Assembly (NCBI RefSeq): GCF_025837095.1
Contig: NZ_CP107551.1
Location: forward strand, 886,352 to 950,351
Source: Rhodococcus sp. Z13
GTDB lineage: Bacteria > Actinomycetota > Actinomycetes > Mycobacteriales > Mycobacteriaceae
Length of the DNA stretch: 64,000 bases
Reading direction: 5' to 3'
Under the pieces are notes generated by a model, which did no database searches, was not told the origin of the DNA, and saw nothing but the letters and a program-made list of their open reading frames with translations. How positions within the stretch are numbered: position 1 is the stretch's first letter; every line of letters begins with the position of its first letter. The translations under genes were made by a program, and so were the position numbers. Of the stretch, positions 49,604-59,357 are shown piece by piece.

Positions 49604-51055
49604 ATGGACACTGCAGAACTGATCCGGTCCGTACCCACCGATCTGTTCCTCGGCGGCAAATGGACCGCCGCCGAGAACGGAGCAACCTTCGCAGTCCACG
49701 ATCCTGCGACCGGCGAGGAACTCGCCCGTGTGGCCGACGCCGGCCCCGGCGATGCCGTGCGTGCCCTCGATGCAGCCGTCGCGGCCGGTCCCGAATGGGC
49801 CGCTACCCCGCCGCGCGAACGCGCCGAACTGCTGCGCGCGGTCTGGCAGAAGATCGTCGACCGCGCCGACGATCTCGCCCTCCTGATGACGCTCGAGATG
49901 GGTAAGGCCCTCCCGGAGAGCAGGTCCGAGGTGACCTACGGCGCCGAGTTCCTGCGGTGGTTCTCCGAGGAGGCCGTCCGCATCGCCGGCCGCTATACCC
50001 CGGCTCCCGCCGGCACCGGACGGGTGCTCGTCACCAAGCAGCCCGTCGGGCCGTGCCTGGCGATCACCCCGTGGAACTTCCCCCTCGCGATGGGCACCCG
50101 CAAGATCGGTCCCGCGCTAGCCGCCGGCTGCACGATCATCGTCAAGCCGGCCTCCGAGACACCCCTGACACTGCTGCTGCTCGCCCGGATGTTCGAGGAG
50201 GCGGGGCTGCCCGCCGGTGTGCTGTCGGTGCTGCCCAGCTCGCACGCGAGCGAGGTGACCGGTCCGCTGCTCGAGGATCCGCGGCTGCGCAAGCTCACCT
50301 TCACCGGCTCCACCGAGGTCGGCCGCACCCTCGCCGAGAAGGCGGGACGGTCGCTGCTGCGCACCTCTCTCGAACTCGGTGGCAACGCCCCGTTCGTCGT
50401 GTTCGAGGATGCCGACCTGGACCGGGCGGTCGAGCAGGCCGTCGCCGCGAAATTGCGCAACGGGGGAGAGGCGTGCACCGCGGCGAACCGCTTCCACGTC
50501 GCGAACCCGGTCCGCGCCGAGTTCGTCGACAGGCTCGTCGAGCGCATGAAGGCGTACAAGCTGGGGCCGGGCACCGACCCGGAGTCCACGCTCGGGCCGC
50601 TGATCAACGAGAAGCAGCGCAACACCGTCGTCGAACTCGTGGAGGACGCGGTCTCGGCCGGTGCGACCGTGCGGCTCGGCGGTGCGGTCCCGGACGGCCC
50701 GGGCTGGTTCTATCCGGCCACGGTCCTCGACGACGTGCCCGCCGAGGCCCGTGTGCTGAAGGAGGAGATTTTCGGTCCGGTGGCGGCGGTGACCGGCTTC
50801 GACACCGAGGAGGAGGGCCTGGCCGCGGCCAACGACACCCGCTACGGCCTGGCCGCCTACATCTTCACCCGCGACCTCGACCGGGCACTGCGCGTCTCAC
50901 ACGACCTGGAATCGGGGATCGTCGGCGTCAACCGCGGGGTGGTCTCCGATGTGGCGGCACCCTTCGGCGGCATCAAGGATTCCGGGATCGGACGCGAGGG
51001 CGGGACCGAGGGCATCGAGGAGTACCTCGAGACCAAGTACATCGCCCTGCAGTAG
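49604..51055 (+). CDS. NAD(P)-dependent aldehyde dehydrogenase, probable succinate-semialdehyde dehydrogenase
   Basis: The 483-residue ALDH has catalytic Cys291 in [12 protein letters not shown], general-base Glu in LELGGNAP, the [20 protein letters not shown] cofactor segment, and [15 protein letters not shown] near the end. Length and these motifs fit the succinate-semialdehyde dehydrogenase (GabD) group, which feeds 4-aminobutyrate or 2-oxoglutarate-derived semialdehyde into succinate. Related aldehydes are possible substrates. Confidence 0.88.
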   Translation: MDTAELIRSVPTDLFLGGKWTAAENGATFAVHDPATGEELARVADAGPGDAVRALDAAVAAGPEWAATPPRERAELLRAVWQKIVDRADDLALLMTLEMGKALPESRSEVTYGAEFLRWFSEEAVRIAGRYTPAPAGTGRVLVTKQPVGPCLAITPWNFPLAMGTRKIGPALAAGCTIIVKPASETPLTLLLLARMFEEAGLPAGVLSVLPSSHASEVTGPLLEDPRLRKLTFTGSTEVGRTLAEKAGRSLLRTSLELGGNAPFVVFEDADLDRAVEQAVAAKLRNGGEACTAANRFHVANPVRAEFVDRLVERMKAYKLGPGTDPESTLGPLINEKQRNTVVELVEDAVSAGATVRLGGAVPDGPGWFYPATVLDDVPAEARVLKEEIFGPVAAVTGFDTEEEGLAAANDTRYGLAAYIFTRDLDRALRVSHDLESGIVGVNRGVVSDVAAPFGGIKDSGIGREGGTEGIEEYLETKYIALQ

Positions 51056-51089
51056 GGCTCAGTGGTACCGCCCTGCAGCAGGGTGGAGA

Positions 51090-51392
51090 TCAGTAGCCGA
51101 GACGGCCACGCCCGAGGCGGAGCAGCAGCATCGCCAGGGTGTGGCCTTCCTGGCCGAGTTCGCTGAAGCGCTCGAGCACCTTCATCTCGCGGCTGTGCAC
51201 GAGACGGGGACCACCGGAGGCCATGCGGGTGCGGCCGATCAGACGGGACACCTCGGTGCGGCGCTTGACCGCTGCGAGGATCTCCGCATCGAGCCGGTCG
51301 ATCTCCTTGCGGAGCTCCTCGATCTCGGCCTGGGTGGGGATCGCGTCCTCGACCGGGTTGCCGGGCACGGAAGCGTCGGTATTGGTGCTCAT
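51090..51392 (-). CDS. Chorismate mutase (AroQ type)
   Basis: This 100-residue all-helical enzyme converts chorismate to prephenate for Phe/Tyr synthesis. It has IEELRKEIDRLDAEILAAVK, RRTEVSRLIGRTRM and the C-terminal LLRLGRGRLGY seen in Rv0948c-type enzymes. There the tail interacts with DAHP synthase and boosts activity. ATG 51392 has GAGGAG upstream. Divergent from pcrA, as in mycobacteria. Confidence 0.92.
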   Translation of the reverse strand: MSTNTDASVPGNPVEDAIPTQAEIEELRKEIDRLDAEILAAVKRRTEVSRLIGRTRMASGGPRLVHSREMKVLERFSELGQEGHTLAMLLLRLGRGRLGY

Positions 51393-51634
51393 GTCGTCTC
51401 CTCGCATCTGCTCTGAAGTATTGCTCACGGATGAGGTGCCGTTTACCGGAATCGGAAGGTGGCGGCGGCCGGAAAACGGCAGCGGCACTCCGGGTGAGGT
51501 CCGAGCCGGCGAAGGACAGAAGACATGGCGTCCAGTTTGCCACCGGGCCGGAACGCGCTGCCACCCGCCCTGCCCCACCGCGTGGTATGTCGAGGGGTTT
51601 CGCTGTCCGGCCGGTCCGGTAGGTTGGTAGAACG

Positions 51635-54013
51635 ATGAACACTCCCGTCGCGCTCGATCGTTCCCATCCCGGATCGGATGCCCTCCTCGAGGGGCTCAAT
51701 CCACAGCAGCGGGAGGCAGTCGTCCACGAGGGGTCGCCCCTGCTCATCGTGGCGGGCGCCGGCTCCGGCAAGACCGCCGTGCTCACCCGCCGCATCGCCT
51801 ACCTGCTCGCCGAGCGCGGGGTGCTGCCCGGGCAGATCCTCGCCATCACCTTCACGAACAAGGCCGCCGCCGAGATGCGCGAACGCGTGGCCGGGCTCGT
51901 CGGCCCGCGCGCCAACGCGATGTGGGTGTCGACCTTCCATTCGAGCTGCGTGCGCATCCTGCGTGCTCAGGCGGGCCTGCTGCAGGGAATGAACTCCAAC
52001 TTCACGATCTACGACGCCGACGACTCGCGCCGGCTGCTGACGATGATCGCGAAGGACCTCGAACTCGACTCCAAGAAGTACTCGGCGCGGCTGCTGTCGA
52101 CGCAGATCTCGAACCTCAAGAACGAGCTGATCGGGCCGGAGGAGGCCGCGCACGACGCGGAGACCGATCCCGCCGCGACCGAGCTCGGCCGGGTCGTCGC
52201 CCGCGTCTACGCCCACTACCAGCAGCGGCTGCGGGCCGCGAACGCCTTCGACTTCGACGACCTCATCGGCGAGACGGTGGAGCTGCTGCAGAACCACCCG
52301 CAGGTCGCCGAGTACTACCGCCGCCGCTTCCGGCACGTGCTCGTCGACGAGTACCAGGACACCAACCACGCCCAGTACGTGCTGGTGCGCACCCTGGTCG
52401 GCGACCCCGACGAGGAGTCCGCCGTCGAACCGAGCGAACTGTGCGTGGTGGGCGACGCCGACCAGTCGATCTACGCCTTCCGCGGCGCCACGATCCGCAA
52501 CATCGAGGAATTCGAGCGCGACTACCCGCAGGCCCGCACCATCCTGCTCGAGCAGAACTACCGCTCGACCCAGAACATCCTGTCCGCGGCCAACGCCGTC
52601 ATCTCCCGCAACGCCGGCCGTCGCGAGAAGCGGCTGTGGACGGATTCCGGTGAGGGCGAGCTCATCACCGGTTACGTCGCCGACAACGAGCACGACGAGG
52701 CACGGTTCGTCGCCGCCGAGATCGACCGGCTCGTCGACACCGGTGAGGTCACCTATTCGGACATCGCGGTCTTCTACCGCACCAACAACGCCTCCCGCGC
52801 CTTCGAGGACGTCTTCATCCGGCACGGTGTGCCCTACAAGGTCGTCGGTGGGGTGCGGTTCTACGAGCGCAAGGAGGTGCGCGACGTCGTCGCCTACCTG
52901 AAGGTGCTCGACAATCCCGACGACACCGTGAGCCTGCGTCGCATCCTCAACACCCCGCGTCGCGGTATCGGCGACCGGGCGGAGGCGTGCGTCGCGGTGC
53001 ACGCCGAGCGGCTCGGCGTGAGCTTCGGCCAGGCGCTCCTCGACGCGGCGGCCGGACAGGTCGCGCTGCTGAACACGCGGGCGCAGAAGGCGATTGCCGG
53101 TTTCGTCGAGATGCTCGACGATCTGCGGTCGATGCTGGTCGTCAACGACGCCGACGGCAACGACGTCGCGGACATCGGCGACGTGGTCGAGGCCGTCCTC
53201 GACCGCACCGGATACCGCGCCGAACTGTCGGCGAGCGACGACCCGCAGGACGGCGCCCGGCTGGACAACCTCAATGAACTCGTCAGCGTCGCACGGGAAT
53301 TCAGCGCCGATGTGCGCAACGCCGCGGGATTCGTCGACGACGAGCGCGAGGAGGGCGATCCGGAGCCGGGATCGCTCGCGGCGTTCCTCGAGAAGGTCTC
53401 GCTGGTCGCGGACGCCGACCAGATCCCCGAGAACGAGGCCGGGGTGGTCACCCTCATGACGCTGCACACGGCGAAGGGCCTCGAGTTCCCGGTCGTGTTC
53501 GTCACCGGTTGGGAGGACGGGCAGTTCCCGCACATGCGCGCCCTCGGTGATCCGGCCGAGCTGTCCGAGGAACGACGGCTTGCCTATGTGGGGATCACCC
53601 GCGCCCGTCGCCGTCTCTACGTGACGCGCGCGGTGCTGCGCTCGTCCTGGGGTCAGCCCATGACGAACCCGGAATCACGCTTCCTGCAAGAGATTCCGCA
53701 ACATCTTCTCGACTGGCGCCGCACGGAGCCGGCCCCCGCGCGGGGTGGGGCGATCGGTGCCGGGACGGGTTCGCGGTTCGGTGCGGGCGAGCGGCGCGGT
53801 GCGTCGGGTCCGTCCGGATTCGGTGCGGCCCGCGGTCGTGGCAACCAGCTGGTCCTCGCCGTCGGCGATCGTGTCAGCCACGACAAGTACGGGCTGGGCA
53901 CGGTGCTCGAGACGCGGGGGTCGGGACCCACGGCGACCGTCGTCATCGACTTCGGCAGCGCGGGCAAGGTGCGCTTGATGCTCGTCGGCGGTGTGCCGAT
54001 GGTCAAGCTGTAG
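51635..54013 (+). CDS. pcrA: UvrD/PcrA-type superfamily 1 helicase
   Basis: The 792-residue 3'-5' helicase has Walker A GAGSGKT at 41-47 and TFTNKAAAEMRER. Motif II is VLVDEYQDTNH; later motifs are VVGDADQSIYAFRGA, LEQNYRST and VTLMTLHTAKGLEFPVVF. The C-terminal ~50 residues (VGDRVSHDKYGLGTVLE) form the Tudor-like domain that binds RNA polymerase in PcrA/UvrD1. It works in nucleotide-excision repair and clearing of replication blocks. The position corresponds to Rv0949 (uvrD1). Confidence 0.95.
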   Translation: MNTPVALDRSHPGSDALLEGLNPQQREAVVHEGSPLLIVAGAGSGKTAVLTRRIAYLLAERGVLPGQILAITFTNKAAAEMRERVAGLVGPRANAMWVSTFHSSCVRILRAQAGLLQGMNSNFTIYDADDSRRLLTMIAKDLELDSKKYSARLLSTQISNLKNELIGPEEAAHDAETDPAATELGRVVARVYAHYQQRLRAANAFDFDDLIGETVELLQNHPQVAEYYRRRFRHVLVDEYQDTNHAQYVLVRTLVGDPDEESAVEPSELCVVGDADQSIYAFRGATIRNIEEFERDYPQARTILLEQNYRSTQNILSAANAVISRNAGRREKRLWTDSGEGELITGYVADNEHDEARFVAAEIDRLVDTGEVTYSDIAVFYRTNNASRAFEDVFIRHGVPYKVVGGVRFYERKEVRDVVAYLKVLDNPDDTVSLRRILNTPRRGIGDRAEACVAVHAERLGVSFGQALLDAAAGQVALLNTRAQKAIAGFVEMLDDLRSMLVVNDADGNDVADIGDVVEAVLDRTGYRAELSASDDPQDGARLDNLNELVSVAREFSADVRNAAGFVDDEREEGDPEPGSLAAFLEKVSLVADADQIPENEAGVVTLMTLHTAKGLEFPVVFVTGWEDGQFPHMRALGDPAELSEERRLAYVGITRARRRLYVTRAVLRSSWGQPMTNPESRFLQEIPQHLLDWRRTEPAPARGGAIGAGTGSRFGAGERRGASGPSGFGAARGRGNQLVLAVGDRVSHDKYGLGTVLETRGSGPTATVVIDFGSAGKVRLMLVGGVPMVKL

Positions 54014-54083
54014 GAGGATGCGCCCGGGGCGGGTCCGCTCCGGAGGATGCGGCGGGCTCCGCGGAAGGGGCGGTGGACCCCGG

Positions 54084-55040
54084 TCAGTCGCTGAGGATAC
54101 CGAGGGCGATGCCGCGGGTGGCGAGCCACGGCACGGGATCGATCTTGTCGAGGCCGTTGAGGTGGACCTCGAAGTGCAGGTGCGGGCCGGTGGAGAAGCC
54201 ACGGTTGCCCACGGTGGCGATCTGGTCGCCGGCCATGACCTTCTGGCCCACGGTGACCAGCGACTGGTCGATGTGGCCGTAGACGGTGATGGTGCCGTCG
54301 GCGTGCAGCAGGCGGACCCACATTCCGAAGCCGGAGGCCGGACCGGAGTCGATGACCTCGCCGTCGGCGACCGCGAAGATCGGGGTGCCGATCGGGGCGG
54401 CGATGTCGATGCCGCCGTGGATGGTGCCCCAGCGCGAACCGTAGGTGGAGGTGAAGGTGCCGCTGACGGGGAGCACGAACAGCGGCCGGCGGGCCGCGGC
54501 CTCCCGGGCGGCGCGTTCCTCGCTGAACCGCTGACCCTTGGCCAGCAGGTTGGAGAACTGCGACAGGTCGTTCGGATCGGCGATGTTGAGGACCTGCGGG
54601 GCCTGCGACGGTTCGGCGTCGGCGGTCGACGTGAACTGGGCGGCCTGCGGGACCGCGGTCGCGGCGATCACCGAGGAGTCGGACCGGTCGGCTGCAAGGG
54701 CGACCTCGGCGTGCTCGGCCTTCTCGGGGCCGTTGCCGGCGGTCTGCCCCGCGGCGACCACGGCACCGGCGGCGACCGCGAAGACGGCGGCGCGGCCCTT
54801 GAGGGCCGTGGGAGGAGTGGGGAGGCGATGGGCTCCACCGCGCGAGGCGGGAGCGGTCACATCGGTGTCGTCGAGGTCGGGGGTGCCGTCGAGATCGGGC
54901 CCGGACCAGTCGGTCGGCTCGGCGAGAGGGCCGGTGTTGCGGAAGTCCACGGTTGCGTCCCAGGCATTCCAGTCGTCGGACGCCGAGTCGGGGCGGTGGG
55001 CGTGGCTGTCGGCAAACGAGCTGCCTCGGCGCATCGCCAT
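54084..55040 (-). CDS. M23-family (LytM) peptidoglycan endopeptidase
   Basis: The 318-residue protein has a ~75-residue acidic cytoplasmic N-terminus, one membrane segment (GRAAVFAVAAGAVVAAGQTA) and a linker with a short coiled coil (AKGQRFSEERAAREAAARR). A C-terminal M23 domain carries zinc ligands in IHGGIDIAAP and GPHLHFEVHL. It should be membrane-anchored and act on peptidoglycan. It corresponds in position to Rv0950c. The gene at 23067-23891 encodes a shorter paralogue. Confidence 0.88.
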   Translation of the reverse strand: MAMRRGSSFADSHAHRPDSASDDWNAWDATVDFRNTGPLAEPTDWSGPDLDGTPDLDDTDVTAPASRGGAHRLPTPPTALKGRAAVFAVAAGAVVAAGQTAGNGPEKAEHAEVALAADRSDSSVIAATAVPQAAQFTSTADAEPSQAPQVLNIADPNDLSQFSNLLAKGQRFSEERAAREAAARRPLFVLPVSGTFTSTYGSRWGTIHGGIDIAAPIGTPIFAVADGEVIDSGPASGFGMWVRLLHADGTITVYGHIDQSLVTVGQKVMAGDQIATVGNRGFSTGPHLHFEVHLNGLDKIDPVPWLATRGIALGILSD

Positions 55041-55478
55041 CCTCCGTTTCGTGACCTCATCGTTACTTCGACCAGCTGACGGTAACGAAGTGGTCGCGAA
55101 CGTGGCAAGCCGTAGAACGAACGGGTGACGTTATGTGATCGGCCTCACAGCGTGGATCCGGGCATTCGGGGCATCGCGGTTCCCTCGCTCGACGTCCGCG
55201 CGGACCCGCTCGCTGTGACGCAGCAGGGGATGGGATGCCGGTGTGATCCGCCCCGCGGCGACCTGTCATCCTGAACCCGGTGCTCCTCCCGGTCGCGGCA
55301 CGTTCTCCACGCCTCGGGCCGGGAGGGGATCCACGAAGTCGTCCCGGGCCTACGCGCGCGTGAGCTGTGCCACATGCGGGAGGCGCACGTGATTCGTAGA
55401 CCGGTCGAGAAACTAGAGTCCGACACGGCCCGCTCGATACCCCGGAGCGGGCGTGAACGCAGACGAGACGGTGAGCAG
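55041..55478. promoter_or_regulatory. Intergenic region between M23 peptidase and sucC
   Basis: These 438 bp hold the divergent promoters but no convincing gene. GTTAC and GTAAC at 55062-55066 and 55082-55086 form a spaced inverted pair upstream of the peptidase gene. Near sucC, AAACTAGAGT (about 55411) resembles a -10, and CCCGCTC/GAGCGGG (about 55429-55451) makes a hairpin in the likely 5' leader. Confidence 0.4.
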
Positions 55479-56648
55479 ATGGATCTCTTCGAATACCAGG
55501 CGAAGGAACTCTTCGCCAAGCATGACGTGCCGACGTCGGCCGGCCGTGTTACCGACACTGTCGCCGGTGCCCGCGAGATCGCGGAGGAAATCGGCAAGCC
55601 GGTCATGGTCAAGGCTCAGGTCAAGACCGGTGGCCGTGGCAAGGCCGGTGGCGTGAAGTACGCCGCCACCGCAGACGACGCGCAGACCCACGCCGAGAAC
55701 ATCCTCGGCCTCGACATCAAGGGTCACATCGTCAAGAAGCTGCTGGTCGCCGAGGCGAGCGAGATCGCGGAGGAGTACTACATCTCCTTCCTGCTCGACC
55801 GCACCAACCGCACCTACCTGGCCATGTGCTCGGTCGAGGGTGGCATGGAGATCGAAGAGGTCGCCGCCACCAAGCCGGAGCGTCTCGCCAAGGTTCCCGT
55901 CGACGCCGTCAAGGGCGTCGACCTCGCGTTCGCGCGTGAGATCGCCGAGAAGGGCCATCTGCCCGCCGAGGTTCTCGACGCCGCGGCCGTGACCATCCAG
56001 AAGCTGTGGGAGGTCTTCACCAAGGAAGACGCTCTCCTCGTGGAGGTCAACCCCCTCGTCCGCACCCCGGACGACCAGATCCTCGCCCTCGACGGCAAGA
56101 TCACCCTGGATGCCAACGCCGACTTCCGTCAGCCCGGCCACGCCGAGTTCGAGGACAAGGACGCCACGGATCCGCTCGAGCTCAAGGCCAAGGAGAACGA
56201 CCTCAACTACGTCAAACTCGACGGCGAGGTCGGCATCATCGGTAACGGCGCCGGTCTGGTCATGTCGACCCTCGACGTCGTCGCCTACGCGGGTGAGAAG
56301 CACGGTGGCGTCAAGCCCGCCAACTTCCTCGACATCGGTGGCGGCGCCTCCGCTGCGGTCATGGCTGCCGGTCTCGACGTCATCCTGAACGACGCCCAGG
56401 TCAAGAGCGTGTTCGTCAACGTCTTCGGTGGCATCACCGCCTGCGACGCCGTCGCCAACGGCATCGTCAAGGCTCTCGAGATCCTCGGCGACGAGGCCAA
56501 CAAGCCGCTCGTCGTCCGCCTCGACGGCAACAACGTCGACGAGGGACGCCGCATCCTCGCCGAGGCCAACCACCCGCTGGTCACGCTCGTCGCCACCATG
56601 GACGAAGCTGCCGACAAGGCTGCCGAGCTCGCCGCCGCAGCGAAGTAA
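55479..56648 (+). CDS. sucC: Succinyl-CoA synthetase beta subunit
   Basis: The 389-residue ATP-grasp subunit of the TCA-cycle enzyme makes ATP or GTP from succinyl-CoA. It starts [20 protein letters not shown] and has [27 protein letters not shown] and [14 protein letters not shown] 55479 matches the family N-terminus exactly. It lies 15 bases upstream of sucD, with which it forms the heteromeric enzyme. Confidence 0.97.
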   Translation: MDLFEYQAKELFAKHDVPTSAGRVTDTVAGAREIAEEIGKPVMVKAQVKTGGRGKAGGVKYAATADDAQTHAENILGLDIKGHIVKKLLVAEASEIAEEYYISFLLDRTNRTYLAMCSVEGGMEIEEVAATKPERLAKVPVDAVKGVDLAFAREIAEKGHLPAEVLDAAAVTIQKLWEVFTKEDALLVEVNPLVRTPDDQILALDGKITLDANADFRQPGHAEFEDKDATDPLELKAKENDLNYVKLDGEVGIIGNGAGLVMSTLDVVAYAGEKHGGVKPANFLDIGGGASAAVMAAGLDVILNDAQVKSVFVNVFGGITACDAVANGIVKALEILGDEANKPLVVRLDGNNVDEGRRILAEANHPLVTLVATMDEAADKAAELAAAAK

Positions 56649-56663
56649 AAGGACACAACAACA

Positions 56664-57566
56664 ATGGCAATCTTCCTTACCAAGGATTCCAAGGTCATCG
56701 TCCAGGGCATCACCGGCGGCGAGGGCACCAAGCACACCGCGCTGATGCTGAAGGCCGGCACTCAGGTCGTCGGCGGCGTCAACGCCCGCAAGGCCGGCAC
56801 CACGGTCTCGCACACCGACAAGGACGGCAACCCGGTCGAGCTCCCCGTCTTCGGCTCCGTCGCCGAGGCCATGAAGGAGACCGGCGCGGACGTCTCCATC
56901 GCCTTCGTGCCGCCGGCGTTCTCCAAGGACGCCATCGTCGAGGCGATCGACGCCGAGATCCCGCTGCTCGTCGTCATCACCGAGGGCATCCCGGTGCAGG
57001 ACACCGCCTACGCCTGGGCCTACAACGTCCAGAAGGGCAACAAGACCCGCATCATCGGCCCCAACTGCCCCGGCATCATCACCCCGGAAGAGGCGCTCGT
57101 CGGCATCACCCCGGCGAACATCGCCGGCAAGGGCCCGATCGGTCTCGTCTCCAAGTCGGGCACGCTGACCTACCAGATGATGTACGAGCTGCGTGAGTAC
57201 GGCTTCTCCACCGCCATCGGTATCGGCGGCGACCCGGTCATCGGCACCACCCACATCGACGCCATCGAGGCGTTCGAAAAGGACCCGGAGACCAAGGTCA
57301 TCGTCATGATCGGTGAGATCGGCGGCGACGCCGAGGAGCGCGCGGCCGACTACATCAAGGCCAACGTGACCAAGCCGGTCGTCGGCTATGTCGCGGGCTT
57401 CACCGCTCCCGAGGGCAAGACCATGGGCCACGCCGGCGCCATCGTCTCCGGCTCCTCGGGCACCGCTCAGGCCAAGAAGGATGCCCTCGAGGCGGCCGGC
57501 GTCAAGGTCGGCAAGACGCCGTCCGAGACCGCGGCCCTCGCTCGCGAGATCCTGAAGTCGCTCTGA
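56664..57566 (+). CDS. sucD: Succinyl-CoA synthetase alpha subunit
   Basis: The 300-residue subunit binds CoA ([17 protein letters not shown]) and carries the active-site phospho-His in the [19 protein letters not shown] segment. [19 protein letters not shown] is also typical. In an operon with sucC. A long hairpin follows its stop. Confidence 0.97.
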   Translation: MAIFLTKDSKVIVQGITGGEGTKHTALMLKAGTQVVGGVNARKAGTTVSHTDKDGNPVELPVFGSVAEAMKETGADVSIAFVPPAFSKDAIVEAIDAEIPLLVVITEGIPVQDTAYAWAYNVQKGNKTRIIGPNCPGIITPEEALVGITPANIAGKGPIGLVSKSGTLTYQMMYELREYGFSTAIGIGGDPVIGTTHIDAIEAFEKDPETKVIVMIGEIGGDAEERAADYIKANVTKPVVGYVAGFTAPEGKTMGHAGAIVSGSSGTAQAKKDALEAAGVKVGKTPSETAALAREILKSL

Positions 57567-57584
57567 CGCAGTAGCGTCACCGCC

Positions 57585-57627
57585 CGTGCGCGGTCCCGAC
57601 GACCTTCCGTCATCGGGACCGCGCACG
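57585..57627. terminator. Hairpin terminator between sucD and the YigZ gene
   Basis: CGTGCGCGGTCCCGA and its exact complement form a 15-bp stem with a 13-base loop in the 78-bp convergent gap. Confidence 0.75.
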
Positions 57628-57644
57628 CGGCGTTTCGGGACCGG

Positions 57645-58268
57645 TCAGGCGTCGATCCAGTCGGCGCCCGCCGGTTCCAGTTCTCCGGCACCGGAGGTCA
57701 GCGAGGCCACCAGGCCCGCGAGTTCGCCGCGGTCACCGCTCGCGACGGTGAACTCCACGGAGTTCGTGTAGGCGACGTCGAGCACCGGGACACCCCGCCC
57801 CCGCAGTTCCGACTCCACCCGGCCCGCATCCGCGTGACCGACGGTGAACGTGAACTTCTCCTGCTTGCGGCGCTCCACCAGCGTCGCGCCGTCGAGGGCC
57901 ACCGAGACCGCCCCCGAGTACGCACGCACCAGCCCGCCCGCGCCCAGCTTGATGCCGCCGAACCAGCGGGTCACCACCGCAACGACGTTCACCAGGTCGC
58001 GGTGGTGGAGCACCTGCAGCATCGGCACCCCTGCCGTGCCGCCCGGCTCGCCGTCGTCGCTCGATCGTTCCGCCCGCGCCGTGATGTCGTCGCCGACGAC
58101 GAATGCCCAGCAGTGGTGGCGCGCATCGGGATACAGTCTGCGTTGTCGGTCCACGAATGCCAGCGCGGCCTCGGCGGTGTCGACACGACGGAGGGCAGCG
58201 CGGAATCGAGAGTGCTTGACCTCCGTCTCGACCACGACATCCGGACCGGGAGCGAGAGTGTGCGGCAT
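57645..58268 (-). CDS. YigZ/IMPACT family protein
   Basis: The 207-residue protein has the UPF0029/IMPACT N-terminal domain ([65 protein letters not shown]) and a C-terminal DUF1949 domain. Relatives are linked to translation regulation or act as proline dipeptidases, but the bacterial role is unsettled. ATG 58268 was chosen for the G-rich SD; an ATG nine bases earlier is possible. Confidence 0.88.
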   Translation of the reverse strand: MPHTLAPGPDVVVETEVKHSRFRAALRRVDTAEAALAFVDRQRRLYPDARHHCWAFVVGDDITARAERSSDDGEPGGTAGVPMLQVLHHRDLVNVVAVVTRWFGGIKLGAGGLVRAYSGAVSVALDGATLVERRKQEKFTFTVGHADAGRVESELRGRGVPVLDVAYTNSVEFTVASGDRGELAGLVASLTSGAGELEPAGADWIDA

Positions 58269-58355
58269 GGCCCCCATTCTCGCGGGTGGTGCATAGGCTG
58301 GAGCGCAGCGGTCGGACACGGCCGGACCGCGGACCCGATCGCAGCAGGAGGCTCG

Positions 58356-59308
58356 ATGACATTTCCCGCAGGTGCATCCGCCCAGAGCAGGATGGTGCCG
58401 TTGCTGTTGCCCCTGGCCGTGGCGGTACTCGGCTTCCTGAACTTCGTGCTCGGCCTGGCCCCGTTCGTGAACATCACCTTCGGTTCCCACGTCGCCCTGT
58501 CGTCCTTCGACTTCGGGTTCGCTGTGGTGCCCCTGGCGTTCCTGCTCTTCGGCGGTGCGAGCGCAGCGCTGTCGCTGCTGCCCGGGCAGGACCTGCGGGC
58601 CGTGTCGGTGGCGGCATCCGGGGTCGGCTTCGTGACGTCGCTGTTCCAGCTGTTCCACCTGCCGGAGGACACCGGCATCGCGTGGGGTGGGGTGACGATC
58701 CTCGTCCTCGGTTTCCTGCAGTTCGCCCTCGCCCTCGTCGGACTGCTGTTCGGGCTCGGCATCCTCGTGTCCGGCCGGTCCGGTCAGCGCAGCGGCGCCG
58801 GTTCGCCGCAGTTCGGGGGAGCGCCCGGCTTCGCTCCGGGCCAGGGTTACGGACCCCAGTCGTTCGGCCAGCAGGGACTCGGCCAACAGGCATTCGGCCA
58901 GCAGCAGGGCGGATTCGGGCAGCCGCAGGGCTACGGCGCGCCACAGACCGGACCCCAGCCGCAGTACCCCCAGCCGCAGTATCCGGGCGGTCAGCAGTAC
59001 CCCTTCGGGGGGCGCAGCAGTACCAGCAGTACGGCGGTGCCCAGCAGCAGTACCCGGGCAGCGGGCAGTACGGCAGCGGCCGGTACGGCGGGGGAGAGTA
59101 CTACTCCGGCGCCCAGCAGTACACGGGAGCGCAGCAGTACACGGGAGCGCAGCCTTCGGAGGCACGGTCCGCGGAGGCGCAGCCCACGGAGACGCAGCCC
59201 GCGGAGACGCAGCACACGGAGGAGACCGACGCGGCGAGGACCGAACCCGCCGAGAACGGTGGCCCGGACGCCACCCGGGCCTTCCGTGCCCCGGACGAAC
59301 AGCGGTGA
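58356..59308 (+). pseudogene. DUF5336-type membrane protein with a frameshift in its C-terminal tail
   Basis: ATG 58356 (SD GCAGGAGG) starts a four-helix membrane domain ([19 protein letters not shown] and following), then a Gln/Gly/Pro-rich tail. At a run of six Gs (59007-59012) the natural tail ([19 protein letters not shown], ending [11 protein letters not shown]) switches frame. Without a shift the frame becomes an Arg/Ser-rich sequence ending at 59321. One missing G explains it (953 nt, one short of a multiple of three). The membrane domain is intact, so the gene may still work. The position matches Rv0954. Confidence 0.75.
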
Positions 59309-59357
59309 ACGGCGCGCCTGACCCCACGACCGTCCGGTCGGTGACACCCTCGAATCG

